Assembly: GCF_013090115.1 (NCBI RefSeq)
Contig: NZ_JABFNN010000033.1
Coordinates: 1 to 64,000, forward strand
Direction: 5' to 3'
Source of the DNA: Flagellimonas amphidinii
GTDB taxonomy: Bacteria; Bacteroidota; Bacteroidia; Flavobacteriales; Flavobacteriaceae
Length of the DNA stretch: 64,000 nt
Of the stretch, positions 8,461 through 17,308 are shown piece after piece. A model generated the notes under the pieces. The model made no database searches. It was not told the origin of the DNA and saw nothing but the letters and a program-made list of their open reading frames with translations. How positions within the stretch are numbered: position 1 is the first letter of the stretch; the number at the start of each line of letters is the position of its first letter. Position numbers and translations under genes: made by a program.

Positions 8461-9790
8461 ATGCCATAATTTTTTCTGGAACAAACTCGAAGCGCACCAA
8501 TCCATCCTCATCAATCTTAGTGAGCTCCACTTGGTGCAGTGTATTGACCAAATCAGGATTCCAAGGAGTTTTTACTTTTACATAATTCTCCGTAAAACCA
8601 TGAATATATCCAGATTTGTTCTCTCCTTCAAAAAGTACAGTTCTTTGGCTACCCAATTGGCTTTCGTAAAAAGCCCTTCTTTTTTTTGCCGATAATCCCC
8701 TGAGCATTTTACTTCGTTTACCTCTTACATTTTTAGGTACAGGGTTATCCATTGAAGCAGCTAAAGTATTGTCGCGTTCAGAATAAGTGAACACATGCAA
8801 ATACGAAATGTCCAAATCATTCAAAAAATGATAGGTCTCCAAAAAGTCTTCATCTGTTTCACCTGGAAAACCCACTATCACATCAACCCCAATGCAAGCA
8901 TGCGGCATAACTTGTTTGATTTGTTTTACACGGTCAACATATAAATTGGTCAAGTATCTACGGCGCATCAACTTTAAAGTCTTATCGCTCCCACTTTGCA
9001 AGGGAATATGAAAGTGAGGCACAAAAGAATTGCTCTCGGCCACAAAATCTATGGTTTCATTCTTTAAAAGATTGGGTTCAATAGAAGAAATACGAAGTCT
9101 GTGAATACCCGCTACCCTATCCAAAGCCTGAACCAAATCAAAGAAAGTATGTTCATGTCTTTTGTTGCCGAACTCCCCTTTGCCATAATCGCCAATATTG
9201 ACTCCAGTAAGCACAATTTCCTTAATTCCTTTAGATGAAATTTCACTGGCATTTTTTAACACATTTTCCAAGGTATCGCTGCGCGAGATACCTCTTGCCA
9301 AAGGAATGGTGCAGTAGGTACATTTGTAATCACAACCGTCTTGAACCTTTAGAAAGGCCCTTGTACGGTCGCCAATGGCATAACTGCCCACGTAGAAGTC
9401 AGCTTCTTCAATTTCGCAGGAATGCACCTCACCTTTGTCATTTTTAGACAGATCATTGAGATAATCCGTAATCTTGAACTTTTCCGTGGCACCCAAAACC
9501 AAATCCACTCCATCTACAGCCGCCAATTGTTCAGGTTTCAATTGGGCATAACAGCCAACAGCTGCCACAAAAGCATCTGGATTGTTCTTTTGGGCCTGTT
9601 TTACGATAGTCTTGAAGCGTTTATCGGCATTTTCAGTTACCGAACAAGTATTGATAACATAAATGTCCGCCTTTTGGAAAAAGTCGACCCGTTCAAAATC
9701 CTCCTTTTCAAAACTTCTTGCTATGGTAGAAGTTTCGGAGAAATTGAGCTTGCAACCCAAGGTATAAAACGCAACTTTTTTATCCATCAT
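8459..9790 (-). CDS. mtaB: tRNA (t6A37) C2-methylthiotransferase MtaB
   Basis: A radical-SAM enzyme that converts t6A37 to ms2t6A37 in ANN-decoding tRNAs. The N-terminal UPF0004 domain has its cluster cysteines in T-L-G-C-K-L-N, N-T-C-S-V-T-E-N-A and A-V-G-C-Y-A. The radical-SAM motif is C-D-Y-K-C-T-Y-C (residue ~150). A C-terminal TRAM-like segment follows (about 375-440). The order and length (443) fit MtaB rather than MiaB or RimO; the G-C-K-L-N start is the MtaB form. TTG 9793, ATG 9790 and ATG 9787 are consecutive possible starts; ATG 9790 is preferred over TTG. Confidence 0.93.
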   Translation of the reverse strand: MMDKKVAFYTLGCKLNFSETSTIARSFEKEDFERVDFFQKADIYVINTCSVTENADKRFKTIVKQAQKNNPDAFVAAVGCYAQLKPEQLAAVDGVDLVLGATEKFKITDYLNDLSKNDKGEVHSCEIEEADFYVGSYAIGDRTRAFLKVQDGCDYKCTYCTIPLARGISRSDTLENVLKNASEISSKGIKEIVLTGVNIGDYGKGEFGNKRHEHTFFDLVQALDRVAGIHRLRISSIEPNLLKNETIDFVAESNSFVPHFHIPLQSGSDKTLKLMRRRYLTNLYVDRVKQIKQVMPHACIGVDVIVGFPGETDEDFLETYHFLNDLDISYLHVFTYSERDNTLAASMDNPVPKNVRGKRSKMLRGLSAKKRRAFYESQLGSQRTVLFEGENKSGYIHGFTENYVKVKTPWNPDLVNTLHQVELTKIDEDGLVRFEFVPEKIMA

Positions 9791-9889
9791 CAACCTTTTG
9801 AAAAGGGGTGCAAAGATAGTGATTTGTTGGAAGTTAGGTTAAGAGGGCAAACAAGTAGTTTTGTAACAGCACAAAAGCCTTTTTCTATC

Positions 9890-11065
9890 TCAATAATTCC
9901 GCCACTTTTTGGTAAGTTCAAAAACATGGTTCAAAATATTTTTGTCCATTTCATCAAAGGTGACGCCTCTTCTATCCATCATTGCAGTAGCAGTTTCATA
10001 AGCTTTTTTAGGTAAATAGGTGGTAAAACCTGAAGCTCCTCCCCAACTGAAGGCTGGAACAAAATTTCTTGGATATCCAGTACCAAAAATATTGGCACTT
10101 ACCCCTACCACAGTTCCTGTATTGAACATTGTATTGATACCACATTTACTGTGGTCTCCCATCATCAATCCACAAAATTGAAGTCCAGTTTTAGCAAAAC
10201 CCTCCGTTTTATAACTCCACAAACGGACTGGAGCGTAGTTGTTTTTCATATTGGAAGTATTGGTATCTGCCCCCATATTGCACCACTCCCCCAACACAGA
10301 ATTACCCAAAAAACCTTCATGACCTTTGTTGGAATAGGCAAAAAGTACCGAGTTATTGACTTCCCCTCCCAATTTGCAATGCGGACCCGCAGTTGTTGGG
10401 CCATAAATCTTAGCTCCCATTTTAACGATAGCATCATGTCCCAATGCAAATCCTCCGCGAATGGTACACCCTTCCAATATTTTCGCGTCTTTCCCTATAT
10501 ATATAGGGCCAGTAGAAGCATTTAAAATGCTAAACTCCACTGCTGCACCCTCTTCCAAAAAAATATTATCAGGATTTACGACCCGGTTTGTTGTAGAAAT
10601 GGGTTGACTCTTTCTTCCTTTGGTCAACAAATCAAAATCCATTTGAAGCGCATCCCCATTTTTAGAAAAAATATCCCAGGTATTTTCAACCTTGAACAGA
10701 TTTCCCTTAAAAGAAACTGATGCATATTCCGAAAGGCTAAATGTTTTTTCTGGGTCTTTTGCCACATAAGCCAAGGGTTCTCCTTCAGCAACCAAAGCCT
10801 CCCCTAATTGCAAAGCTTTGACACTTTCAACCAATTCTGCATCTGGCACATAATGAGCATTGATAACCACATTATCCTTGGCCACTTTTAACGGAAACTT
10901 CTCATTAAGATAAGCCTTCGTCTTTGTGCTGGTAGAAGCATCCAACCATTTTTCCCATTTCTCCCGTATGGTCAAAATACCAATCCGGATATCGGCAACG
11001 GGTCTTGTAAATGTGAATGGTAAGAGCGCATCTCGATGGTTACCATCAGCAAGAATATAGTTCAT
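9890..11065 (-). CDS. Alternative GlmU-like sugar nucleotidyltransferase/acetyltransferase
   Basis: 391 residues matching the Bacteroidota alternative GlmU group (putative UDP-GlcNAc diphosphorylase/GlcN-1-P acetyltransferase). The N-terminus M-N-Y-I-L-A-D-G-N-H-R-D-A-L-L-P-F-T-F-T is a shortened nucleotidyltransferase-like start with T-R-P-V-A-D-I-R. From residue ~170 there are left-handed beta-helix hexapeptides (G-P-I-Y-I-G-K-D-A-K-I-L-E-G, V-K-M-G-A-K-I-Y-G). A role in peptidoglycan precursor supply is expected from the family. The canonical pyrophosphorylase loop is not visible, so the exact reaction is uncertain. Confidence 0.82.
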   Translation of the reverse strand: MNYILADGNHRDALLPFTFTRPVADIRIGILTIREKWEKWLDASTSTKTKAYLNEKFPLKVAKDNVVINAHYVPDAELVESVKALQLGEALVAEGEPLAYVAKDPEKTFSLSEYASVSFKGNLFKVENTWDIFSKNGDALQMDFDLLTKGRKSQPISTTNRVVNPDNIFLEEGAAVEFSILNASTGPIYIGKDAKILEGCTIRGGFALGHDAIVKMGAKIYGPTTAGPHCKLGGEVNNSVLFAYSNKGHEGFLGNSVLGEWCNMGADTNTSNMKNNYAPVRLWSYKTEGFAKTGLQFCGLMMGDHSKCGINTMFNTGTVVGVSANIFGTGYPRNFVPAFSWGGASGFTTYLPKKAYETATAMMDRRGVTFDEMDKNILNHVFELTKKWRNY

Positions 11066-11087
11066 GGGTGTGTGTTTGTATCCCGTA

Positions 11088-11123
11088 AAAATAAAAAACG
11101 CCCCTGAGAACTATCAGGAGCGT
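11088..11123 (-). terminator. Terminator of rpmE2
   Basis: Arms 11098-11107 (ACGCcCCTGA) and 11114-11123 (TCAGGaGCGT) pair with one internal mismatch around a 6-base loop. On the minus strand they are followed by a T-rich run. Confidence 0.8.
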
Positions 11124-11150
11124 CATTATTATTTCGTTAAAAAGCTGGTC

Positions 11151-11420
11151 CTACTCGGCCTTCTTCTCTTCTTTTTGAAACTTTTTGTACTTGTTCTTAA
11201 ACTTATCAATCCTACCAGCTGTATCTACCAATTTGGTCTTACCAGTGTAGTAAGGATGTGAAGTTCTTGAAATTTCCAATTTCACCAAAGGATACTCAAC
11301 ACCATCAACAGTAATGGTCTCTTTTGCTTCTGCAGTGGATTTAGTGATGAACACATCATCATTGGACATATCCTTGAAAGCCACTAATCTATAATTCTCT
11401 GGATGTATACCTTTTCTCAT
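11151..11420 (-). CDS. rpmE2: Large ribosomal subunit protein bL31, type B
   Basis: 89 residues starting MRKGIHPENYRLVAFKDMS, with S-H-P-Y-Y-T-G-K in the centre and a lysine-rich tail (K-F-K-N-K-Y-K-K-F). It has no cysteines, so it is the zinc-free type B form of bL31. The lysine/glutamate-rich extension at the C-terminus is usual in Bacteroidota. It is monocistronic: an exact promoter lies upstream and a hairpin downstream. Confidence 0.95.
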   Translation of the reverse strand: MRKGIHPENYRLVAFKDMSNDDVFITKSTAEAKETITVDGVEYPLVKLEISRTSHPYYTGKTKLVDTAGRIDKFKNKYKKFQKEEKKAE

Positions 11421-11455
11421 CGTCTTAAAAACTTAATCTCAGAATTTTCGAGGTG

Positions 11456-11485
11456 CAAATTTAATCATTTCTTTTATACCTCCAA
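11456..11485 (-). promoter_or_regulatory. Bacteroidota-type promoter of rpmE2
   Basis: On the minus strand TTG (11485-11483), a spacer of exactly 19 bases, and TAAATTTG (11463-11456) match the consensus TTG-N19-TAnnTTTG. The leader to the ATG at 11420 is about 30 bases. Confidence 0.8.
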
Positions 11486-11580
11486 CTTAAAAAGTGTAAA
11501 AAAGAAAAAACTACCTTTAAGTTGTAACAAATTAGTCGTCCATACTACAAACAACTACAATCAACACAAAAAATTAAAAA

Positions 11581-12099
11581 ATGGAAGAACAACAACCAAA
11601 AACTGGTAAATTTTCCTTGAATTATGGTCTAATTCTAGGAGGGGTAAGTGTAATTTTTGGCGTTATGCTTTATACCCAAGACCTTCACACCTCACAAAGT
11701 CCGGCACTTATGATTATTGGTATTGTGCTGGCCGCTGTGGTTACTTTTCTAGGGATTTCCGCATTTAAAAAAGCAAATAGCGGATATCTGAGTCTGAGCG
11801 AAGCCCTAAAGATTGGTGCAGGAATTGCCCTAATTGCAGCTATTATAGGTATACTCTACAATCTTGTCTTGGTTAATTATATTGATCCAGATGCTCCTTC
11901 AAAAATAATGGACGCAAGATTAGGCCCAGCTTTGGAAAGTGGCCAAATTACCCAAGAGCAATTTGATATGCAAAAGGAACAAAGCATTAAATATTGGTGG
12001 ATGGGATATCCGGTAATATTAATTCTTAACATTATCATTGGTCTTGTTTTAGGGTTGATTACTGGACTTATTCTAAAAAAGGTCAAACCTGCCTACTAA
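11581..12099 (+). CDS. DUF4199 four-helix membrane protein
   Basis: 172 residues with four hydrophobic segments (about 17-35, 42-62, 80-102 and 140-165). A periplasmic or loop segment between helices 3 and 4 contains A-R-L-G-P-A-L-E-S-G-Q-I-T-Q-E-Q. This layout is typical of DUF4199, a Bacteroidota family of unknown function often found beside family 2 glycosyltransferases, as here: the next gene starts 42 bases downstream. Confidence 0.85.
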   Translation: MEEQQPKTGKFSLNYGLILGGVSVIFGVMLYTQDLHTSQSPALMIIGIVLAAVVTFLGISAFKKANSGYLSLSEALKIGAGIALIAAIIGILYNLVLVNYIDPDAPSKIMDARLGPALESGQITQEQFDMQKEQSIKYWWMGYPVILILNIIIGLVLGLITGLILKKVKPAY

Positions 12100-12141
12100 G
12101 ACAAAAAATGCTACTTTTGAAGGGAATTCCAGAGACCAGCA

Positions 12142-13089
12142 ATGCAGATTTCCATTGTAATTCCTTTGCTTAACGAGCAAGAATCTTTAAAAGAACTCCA
12201 TGATTGGATTGTAAAAGTTATGCAATCCAATCATTTTTTATATGAAATCATCTTTATTGATGACGGCAGTACGGACGGTTCTTGGGAAACAATTGAAGCA
12301 CTTTCTGCCAAAAACAATACTGTAAAGGGTATACGGTTCTTAAAAAATTATGGGAAATCCCAGGCACTTCATGCTGGGTTTAAAGCCGCTCAAGGAGAAG
12401 TGGTCATCACTATGGATGCCGACCTACAGGACAATCCTGAGGAAATTCCTGAACTCTATCAACTGGTAAAAGAAGACGGGCATCATATTGTCTCCGGGTG
12501 GAAAAAAAAGCGTTACGATTCTGTAATCACCAAAAATATCCCATCAAAACTTTTTAATTGGGCTGCCCGCAAGACATCAGGGGTAAAATTGCATGATTTC
12601 AACTGTGGTCTCAAAGCCTTCAAACATGATGTGGTCAAAAATATTGAAGTATCCGGAGAAATGCACCGCTATATTCCTGTATTGGCCAAAAATGCAGGTT
12701 TTAATAATATCACAGAAAAAGTAGTGCAACACCAAGCCAGAAAATATGGAAGCACCAAGTTTGGCGCTGAACGTTTCATTAACGGTTTCTTGGATTTGAT
12801 TACCATTTGGTTTGTATCCAAATTTGGACGCCAGCCTATGCATCTTTTCGGCGCATTGGGGGTACTTATGTTTATTGTTGGATTTGGATTCTCCCTCTAT
12901 TTGGGAATTGACAAACTATTCTTGAATCCAACAGGAAGATTGATTACGGAAAGGCCTCAGTTTTTTATAGCATTGACCGCCATGATTATTGGAACCCAAT
13001 TATTTTTAGCTGGTTTTTTGGGTGAAATCATGGTTCGTTCCAGAAAGAATGATACGCGCTATACAATCTCCAATAAAATTAATATTTAA
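12142..13089 (+). CDS. Family 2 glycosyltransferase, DPM1/GtrB-like
   Basis: 315 residues. The GT-A catalytic domain (~1-215) has F-I-D-D-G-S-T-D-G-S (~40) and the metal-binding M-D-A-D-L-Q-D-N-P (~93). Two C-terminal transmembrane helices (~231-255 and ~270-295) anchor it in the inner membrane. Proteins of this shape transfer a hexose to polyprenyl phosphate for cell-envelope glycans; the sugar is not predictable here. It probably forms one operon with the DUF4199 gene before it. Confidence 0.88.
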   Translation: MQISIVIPLLNEQESLKELHDWIVKVMQSNHFLYEIIFIDDGSTDGSWETIEALSAKNNTVKGIRFLKNYGKSQALHAGFKAAQGEVVITMDADLQDNPEEIPELYQLVKEDGHHIVSGWKKKRYDSVITKNIPSKLFNWAARKTSGVKLHDFNCGLKAFKHDVVKNIEVSGEMHRYIPVLAKNAGFNNITEKVVQHQARKYGSTKFGAERFINGFLDLITIWFVSKFGRQPMHLFGALGVLMFIVGFGFSLYLGIDKLFLNPTGRLITERPQFFIALTAMIIGTQLFLAGFLGEIMVRSRKNDTRYTISNKINI

Positions 13090-13105
13090 GGCAGCAATAA
13101 ACCCT

Positions 13106-13113
13106 TAACTTTG
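13106..13113 (+). promoter_or_regulatory. Possible -7 element upstream of the phosphohexomutase
   Basis: TAACTTTG fits TAnnTTTG and lies 32 bases before the ATG at 13146. The -33 TTG is missing at the ideal distance. Confidence 0.4.
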
Positions 13114-13145
13114 TATTTTTAGCATCTAAAAACACTCACTATTCT

Positions 13146-14852
13146 ATGGATTCCATTACCACTACAGCTCAATCTTGGCTAACGGATTTTTTTGATGAAG
13201 ACACCAAGAAAGAAATACAAAATCTTATTGAAAATGACACTGAAGAGCTGAAAGAACGCTTTTACAAAGATCTTGAATTTGGCACCGGAGGAATGCGCGG
13301 TGTAATGGGCGTTGGAACCAATAGAATCAACAAATATACACTTGGAAAAAACACCCAAGGACTGAGCAATTACCTCAAAAAAATATACACTGGCGAGGAA
13401 ATTAAGGTGGTTATTGCATATGATTGCCGACACAATTCGGATACGCTGGCCAAAACGGTTTCTGAAGTGCTTTCTGCCAATGGAATCAAAGTATTTTTAT
13501 TCTCAGAACTTCGAACAACCCCTGAGCTTTCATTTGCAGTAAGACACCTTGCATGTCATGCTGGAATTGTATTGACTGCTTCGCATAATCCACCTGAATA
13601 TAATGGATACAAAGTCTATTGGACAGATGGTGGTCAAATTGTACCGCCTCAAGATGGTGAAATCATTGCAGAAATCAATGCACTATCTTTTGAGGATATC
13701 AATTTTAAAGCTAATGATAGTTTGATCGAACTTATTGACAAAGATGTAGATGAGGTCTTTTTTGACGCTTCCGTCAAAAAAGGAAACTTTAACGCACAAG
13801 GCAAGGACAATTTTAAAATAGTCTTCACCTCTTTACATGGAACTTCCATAACTGCTATTCCCGAAGTTCTAAAACGAGCTGGCTACAACAACGTTACCAT
13901 CATAGAAGAACAGGCAAAACCTGATGGAGCCTTCCCTACTGTTGCATCACCCAACCCCGAAGAACCTGCCGCAATGGCCATGGCCATTGCAAAAGCCGAA
14001 GAAATTGGTGCCGATATGGTTGTAGGTACAGATCCAGATAGTGACCGCTTGGGAATTGCAGTGCGCAACTTGGATGGTGAAATGGAACTACTTAATGGAA
14101 ACCAAACTATGGTCATGATGACAAAGTTCCTTCTGGACCAGTACAAGAAAAAAGGATTTCAAGGCAACGAATTTGTAGCTACAACCATTGTTTCCACTCC
14201 TATGATGGAACAAATGGCCAAAGCATATGGCGTAGATTTTAAAACTGCTCTGACAGGATTTAAGTGGATCGGCAAAATGATCAAAGATTTTCCAGATGCA
14301 GAATTTATTGGAGGCGGAGAAGAAAGTTTCGGTTATATGGTCGGGGATTTTGTTAGAGACAAAGATGCTGTAACCTCTACCCTACTGGCCTGCGAAATTG
14401 CAGCCGATGCAAAAGCAAATGGCAGTTCATTTTACAAAGAATTGATAGACTGCTATGTGCAATTTGGATTTTACAAGGAAAAATTGATTTCATTGACCAA
14501 AAAAGGTATAAGTGGCGCTGAGGAAATCAAACAAATGCTCAAGGATTTTAAAGAGAATCCTGTAGATTCCGTTCAAGGCTCCAAAGTGGTCTGGATTGAA
14601 GATTACAACACTTCCATTGCCAAAAATGTACAGACAGGTGAGCAAAAATCAATTGACCTGCCTAAGTCCAATGTGTTGATCTATGAAACTGAAGATGGCA
14701 CTCGAATTGCTGCTAGACCTAGTGGTACGGAGCCAAAAGTGAAGTTTTACATGAGCACAAACGCAAAACTGGAAAAAGCAGAGGATTTTAAATCCGTAAA
14801 TTCGCAGTTGGAAGCCAAACTGGAAGGCATCCGTTCCGAATTGAATTTGTAG
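13146..14852 (+). CDS. Phosphoglucomutase/phosphomannomutase
   Basis: 568 residues of the alpha-D-phosphohexomutase superfamily, which interconverts hexose 1- and 6-phosphates. Visible signatures: the phosphoserine loop T-A-S-H-N-P-P-E-Y-N-G (~140), the Mg-binding D-P-D-S-D-R (~296), the sugar loop G-G-G-E-E-S-F-G-Y (~389) and the phosphate-binding R-P-S-G-T-E-P-K (~523). The length and T-x-P-x-Y-N-G-Y-K form match the PgcA/PGM2-type enzymes. The ABC exporter starts 4 bases after its stop, so the two are cotranscribed. Confidence 0.93.
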   Translation: MDSITTTAQSWLTDFFDEDTKKEIQNLIENDTEELKERFYKDLEFGTGGMRGVMGVGTNRINKYTLGKNTQGLSNYLKKIYTGEEIKVVIAYDCRHNSDTLAKTVSEVLSANGIKVFLFSELRTTPELSFAVRHLACHAGIVLTASHNPPEYNGYKVYWTDGGQIVPPQDGEIIAEINALSFEDINFKANDSLIELIDKDVDEVFFDASVKKGNFNAQGKDNFKIVFTSLHGTSITAIPEVLKRAGYNNVTIIEEQAKPDGAFPTVASPNPEEPAAMAMAIAKAEEIGADMVVGTDPDSDRLGIAVRNLDGEMELLNGNQTMVMMTKFLLDQYKKKGFQGNEFVATTIVSTPMMEQMAKAYGVDFKTALTGFKWIGKMIKDFPDAEFIGGGEESFGYMVGDFVRDKDAVTSTLLACEIAADAKANGSSFYKELIDCYVQFGFYKEKLISLTKKGISGAEEIKQMLKDFKENPVDSVQGSKVVWIEDYNTSIAKNVQTGEQKSIDLPKSNVLIYETEDGTRIAARPSGTEPKVKFYMSTNAKLEKAEDFKSVNSQLEAKLEGIRSELNL

Positions 14853-14856
14853 GTGA

Positions 14857-16683
14857 ATGAATTACTTTAAAAAGATTCTCCTGTTTGCGGCACCATACCG
14901 CAAATATGGAGCCCTGAATATTTTTTTCAATATACTTTATGCACTTTTTAGTGCACTCTCTTTTGCAGCACTCATTCCCATGTTGGATGTGCTGTTCAAG
15001 CCCGAGCAAAAGGTTTATGTGGAACCTGCATATCAAGGGGTGTCCAAACTAAAAGACTACCTGAAGGATTACATTAGCTATCGAGTTACGGATTATTCTG
15101 GGGGAGACGATATGAAAGGATTGGTATTGGTCATTGGATTGGTATTGGCTCTTTTTCTTCTGAAAAACCTCTTCAACTATCTGGCGATGTATTTTATTAC
15201 ATTCCTACGGAATGGGGTCCTCAAGGACATCCGCAATAAAATGTATAAGAAGATTGTGGATTTGCCAATATCCTATTTCTCCGAAAAAAGAAAAGGGGAT
15301 GTCATTGCCCGTATTACTTCTGATGTATTGGAAATTCAGCACTCCTTTCTTTCCATTTTAGAATTGATCGTAAGGGAGCCACTCACTATCGTATTCACTA
15401 TTTTGGTCATGTTTGGTATCAGTGCCAAACTGACGCTTTTTGTATTCATATTTATTCCCTTGGCCGGAATGATAATTTCCAGAATTGGAAAATCGCTCAA
15501 ACGCAAATCGGACAAGGTGCAACGGGAGCAGGGAGAATTTCTTTCCATTGTTGAAGAAACTTTGGGAGGATTGCGGGTGATCAAAGCCTTCAATGCAGAA
15601 TCCAAATTTTTCAACACCTTTAAAAACTCCACCTCTCGCTTTTTTAAATTTTCTAATTCGCTATTAAATCGACAAAATCTGGCCTCTCCCACAGGTGAAT
15701 TTCTAGGGATTTTGGTCATAGGAGTACTGCTTTGGTTTGGGGGCAAGATGGTATTGGTGGACAAAACCCTTGACGCTTCCTCATTCATTGCCTACATGGG
15801 ACTTGCCTATAACATTCTAACTCCGGCAAAAGCTATCAGCAAAGCATCCTACGGTGTTCGTAAAGGAAATGCTGCGGCAGAACGTGTTCTTGAAGTTTTG
15901 GAATCTGAAAATCCTATTACAGATACAGAAAGTGCCGTCAACAAGGATAATTTCTCCAGCGAAATCAACTTAAAGAATATCAGCTTTAAATACGAAGAAG
16001 ATTTTGTGCTGAAAGATTTCAACCTCAAAGTAGAAAAAGGACATACCGTTGCGCTAGTTGGGCAATCTGGAAGTGGAAAAAGTACAGTGGCCAACTTGGT
16101 AACGCGATTTTATGATGTCAATAAGGGTGAAATTCTTATCGATGGAACCAATATCAAAGATATTTCCAAAAAATCGCTACGAAGTCTTATGGGGTTGGTG
16201 ACCCAAGATTCCATTTTATTCAATGATACGGTAAAAAATAACATCGCCCTGGGCAAAGAAGGAGCTTCAGAAGAAGAAATTATGGCCGCTGCCAAAGTAG
16301 CCAATGCACATGACTTTATCATGGAACTGCCGCAAGGTTACAATACCAATATTGGTGATAGCGGAAACAAGTTGAGCGGCGGACAGAAACAACGCCTTTC
16401 CATTGCAAGGGCCGTGCTCAAAAACCCTCCTATCATGATTTTGGACGAGGCTACTTCAGCCTTGGATACCGAAAGTGAGCGCTTAGTGCAAGATGCTTTG
16501 GAAAAAATGATGCAAAACAGAACTTCCCTGGTCATTGCGCACCGACTTTCCACCATTCAAAATGCAGACTCCATCGTGGTTTTGAACAAAGGACAGATTG
16601 TGGAACAGGGCACCCATGAAGAGTTGATGAAATCAAAAAAGGGGTATAAAAAGCTCGTTGAAATGCAATCCTTCACTGCTTGA
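14857..16683 (+). CDS. ABC exporter, MsbA-like half transporter
   Basis: 608 residues: a six-helix exporter domain (~15-330) fused to a nucleotide-binding domain with Walker A G-Q-S-G-S-G-K-S-T (~401), signature L-S-G-G-Q (~506) and Walker B I-M-I-L-D-E-A (~526). Homodimers of this type flip lipids or export lipid-linked products; MsbA (lipid A core) is the nearest named family. A long segment between helices 1 and 2 (residues ~45-80) is characteristic of Bacteroidota members. It follows the phosphohexomutase by 4 bases. Confidence 0.88.
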   Translation: MNYFKKILLFAAPYRKYGALNIFFNILYALFSALSFAALIPMLDVLFKPEQKVYVEPAYQGVSKLKDYLKDYISYRVTDYSGGDDMKGLVLVIGLVLALFLLKNLFNYLAMYFITFLRNGVLKDIRNKMYKKIVDLPISYFSEKRKGDVIARITSDVLEIQHSFLSILELIVREPLTIVFTILVMFGISAKLTLFVFIFIPLAGMIISRIGKSLKRKSDKVQREQGEFLSIVEETLGGLRVIKAFNAESKFFNTFKNSTSRFFKFSNSLLNRQNLASPTGEFLGILVIGVLLWFGGKMVLVDKTLDASSFIAYMGLAYNILTPAKAISKASYGVRKGNAAAERVLEVLESENPITDTESAVNKDNFSSEINLKNISFKYEEDFVLKDFNLKVEKGHTVALVGQSGSGKSTVANLVTRFYDVNKGEILIDGTNIKDISKKSLRSLMGLVTQDSILFNDTVKNNIALGKEGASEEEIMAAAKVANAHDFIMELPQGYNTNIGDSGNKLSGGQKQRLSIARAVLKNPPIMILDEATSALDTESERLVQDALEKMMQNRTSLVIAHRLSTIQNADSIVVLNKGQIVEQGTHEELMKSKKGYKKLVEMQSFTA

Positions 16684-16712
16684 TTAAACCTTTTAGCCTT
16701 ACCTTAGTCATA
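16684..16712 (+). promoter_or_regulatory. Putative ECF-type promoter P1 (sigma gene)
   Basis: TTAAACCTTT at 16684-16693, then 13 bases and GTCATA at 16707-16712. The same two-part motif at the same spacing recurs at 17272 and 18314. The preceding context TGA is also shared with the third copy. The expected transcription start falls at about the sigma gene's first codon (16721). Confidence 0.65.
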
Positions 16713-16720
16713 GCACCAAA

Positions 16721-17275
16721 TTGCAAGGACAATTGATCGCTGAGGAAACCTTAGTCAAAGAATTACAACAAAAAGAAAGCCAAGCAAAGGCCTTTGAAGT
16801 ATTGGTCAATACTTACAAAGAACGCCTGTATTGGCATATCAGAAGAATTGTATTAGACCATGATGATGCAGATGATGTCCTACAGAATACCTTTATAAAA
16901 GTATATAGAAACATAGAAGGCTTTAAAGGGGATAGCAAGTTGTACTCTTGGATGTATCGCATTGCCACTAACGAGTCATTGACCTTTCTAAAGCAAAAGT
17001 CAAAAAAGTTGGGCGTTAGCGATGAGGAGTTAAAGAAAACTATGGTTGAAAATTTGCAGTCGGATGTGTATTTTGAAGGGAACGAAATACAGCTCAAATT
17101 ACAGAAAGCCATGGCCACGTTACCAGATAAGCAAAAGTTGGTGTTCAGTATGAAATATTTTCAAGAAATGAAATACAATGAGATTTCAGAAGTGCTGGAA
17201 ACCTCGGTAGGAGCCCTAAAAGCTTCCTATCATTTGGCAGTAAAGAAAATTGAAGCGTATATTAAGGACGGTTAA
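16721..17275 (+). CDS. ECF-subfamily RNA polymerase sigma factor
   Basis: 184 residues. Region 2 (~30-95) shows Y-W-H-I-R-R-I-V-L-D-H-D-D-A-D-D-V-L-Q-N-T-F-I-K-V-Y-R and region 4 (~125-180) shows L-P-D-K-Q-K-L-V-F-S-M-K-Y-F and the helix-turn-helix E-I-S-E-V-L-E-T-S-V-G-A-L-K-A-S. It would direct RNA polymerase to a stress or envelope regulon. The start is TTG 16721; TTG 16733 is an in-frame alternative. The gene is followed by a putative membrane anti-sigma factor and is preceded by a motif repeated in front of two downstream genes. Confidence 0.92.
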   Translation: MQGQLIAEETLVKELQQKESQAKAFEVLVNTYKERLYWHIRRIVLDHDDADDVLQNTFIKVYRNIEGFKGDSKLYSWMYRIATNESLTFLKQKSKKLGVSDEELKKTMVENLQSDVYFEGNEIQLKLQKAMATLPDKQKLVFSMKYFQEMKYNEISEVLETSVGALKASYHLAVKKIEAYIKDG

Positions 17276-17300
17276 ACCTTTGATTCAATTAACGGTCAAA
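17272..17300 (+). promoter_or_regulatory. Putative ECF-type promoter P2 (anti-sigma gene)
   Basis: TTAAACCTTT at 17272-17281, 13 bases, then GTCAAA at 17295-17300. It overlaps the sigma gene's stop codon. As at P1, exactly 8 bases separate the downstream box from the next start codon. GGTTAAACCT and GGTCAAACCT form an imperfect direct repeat here. Confidence 0.5.
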
Positions 17301-17308
17301 CCTAAACA

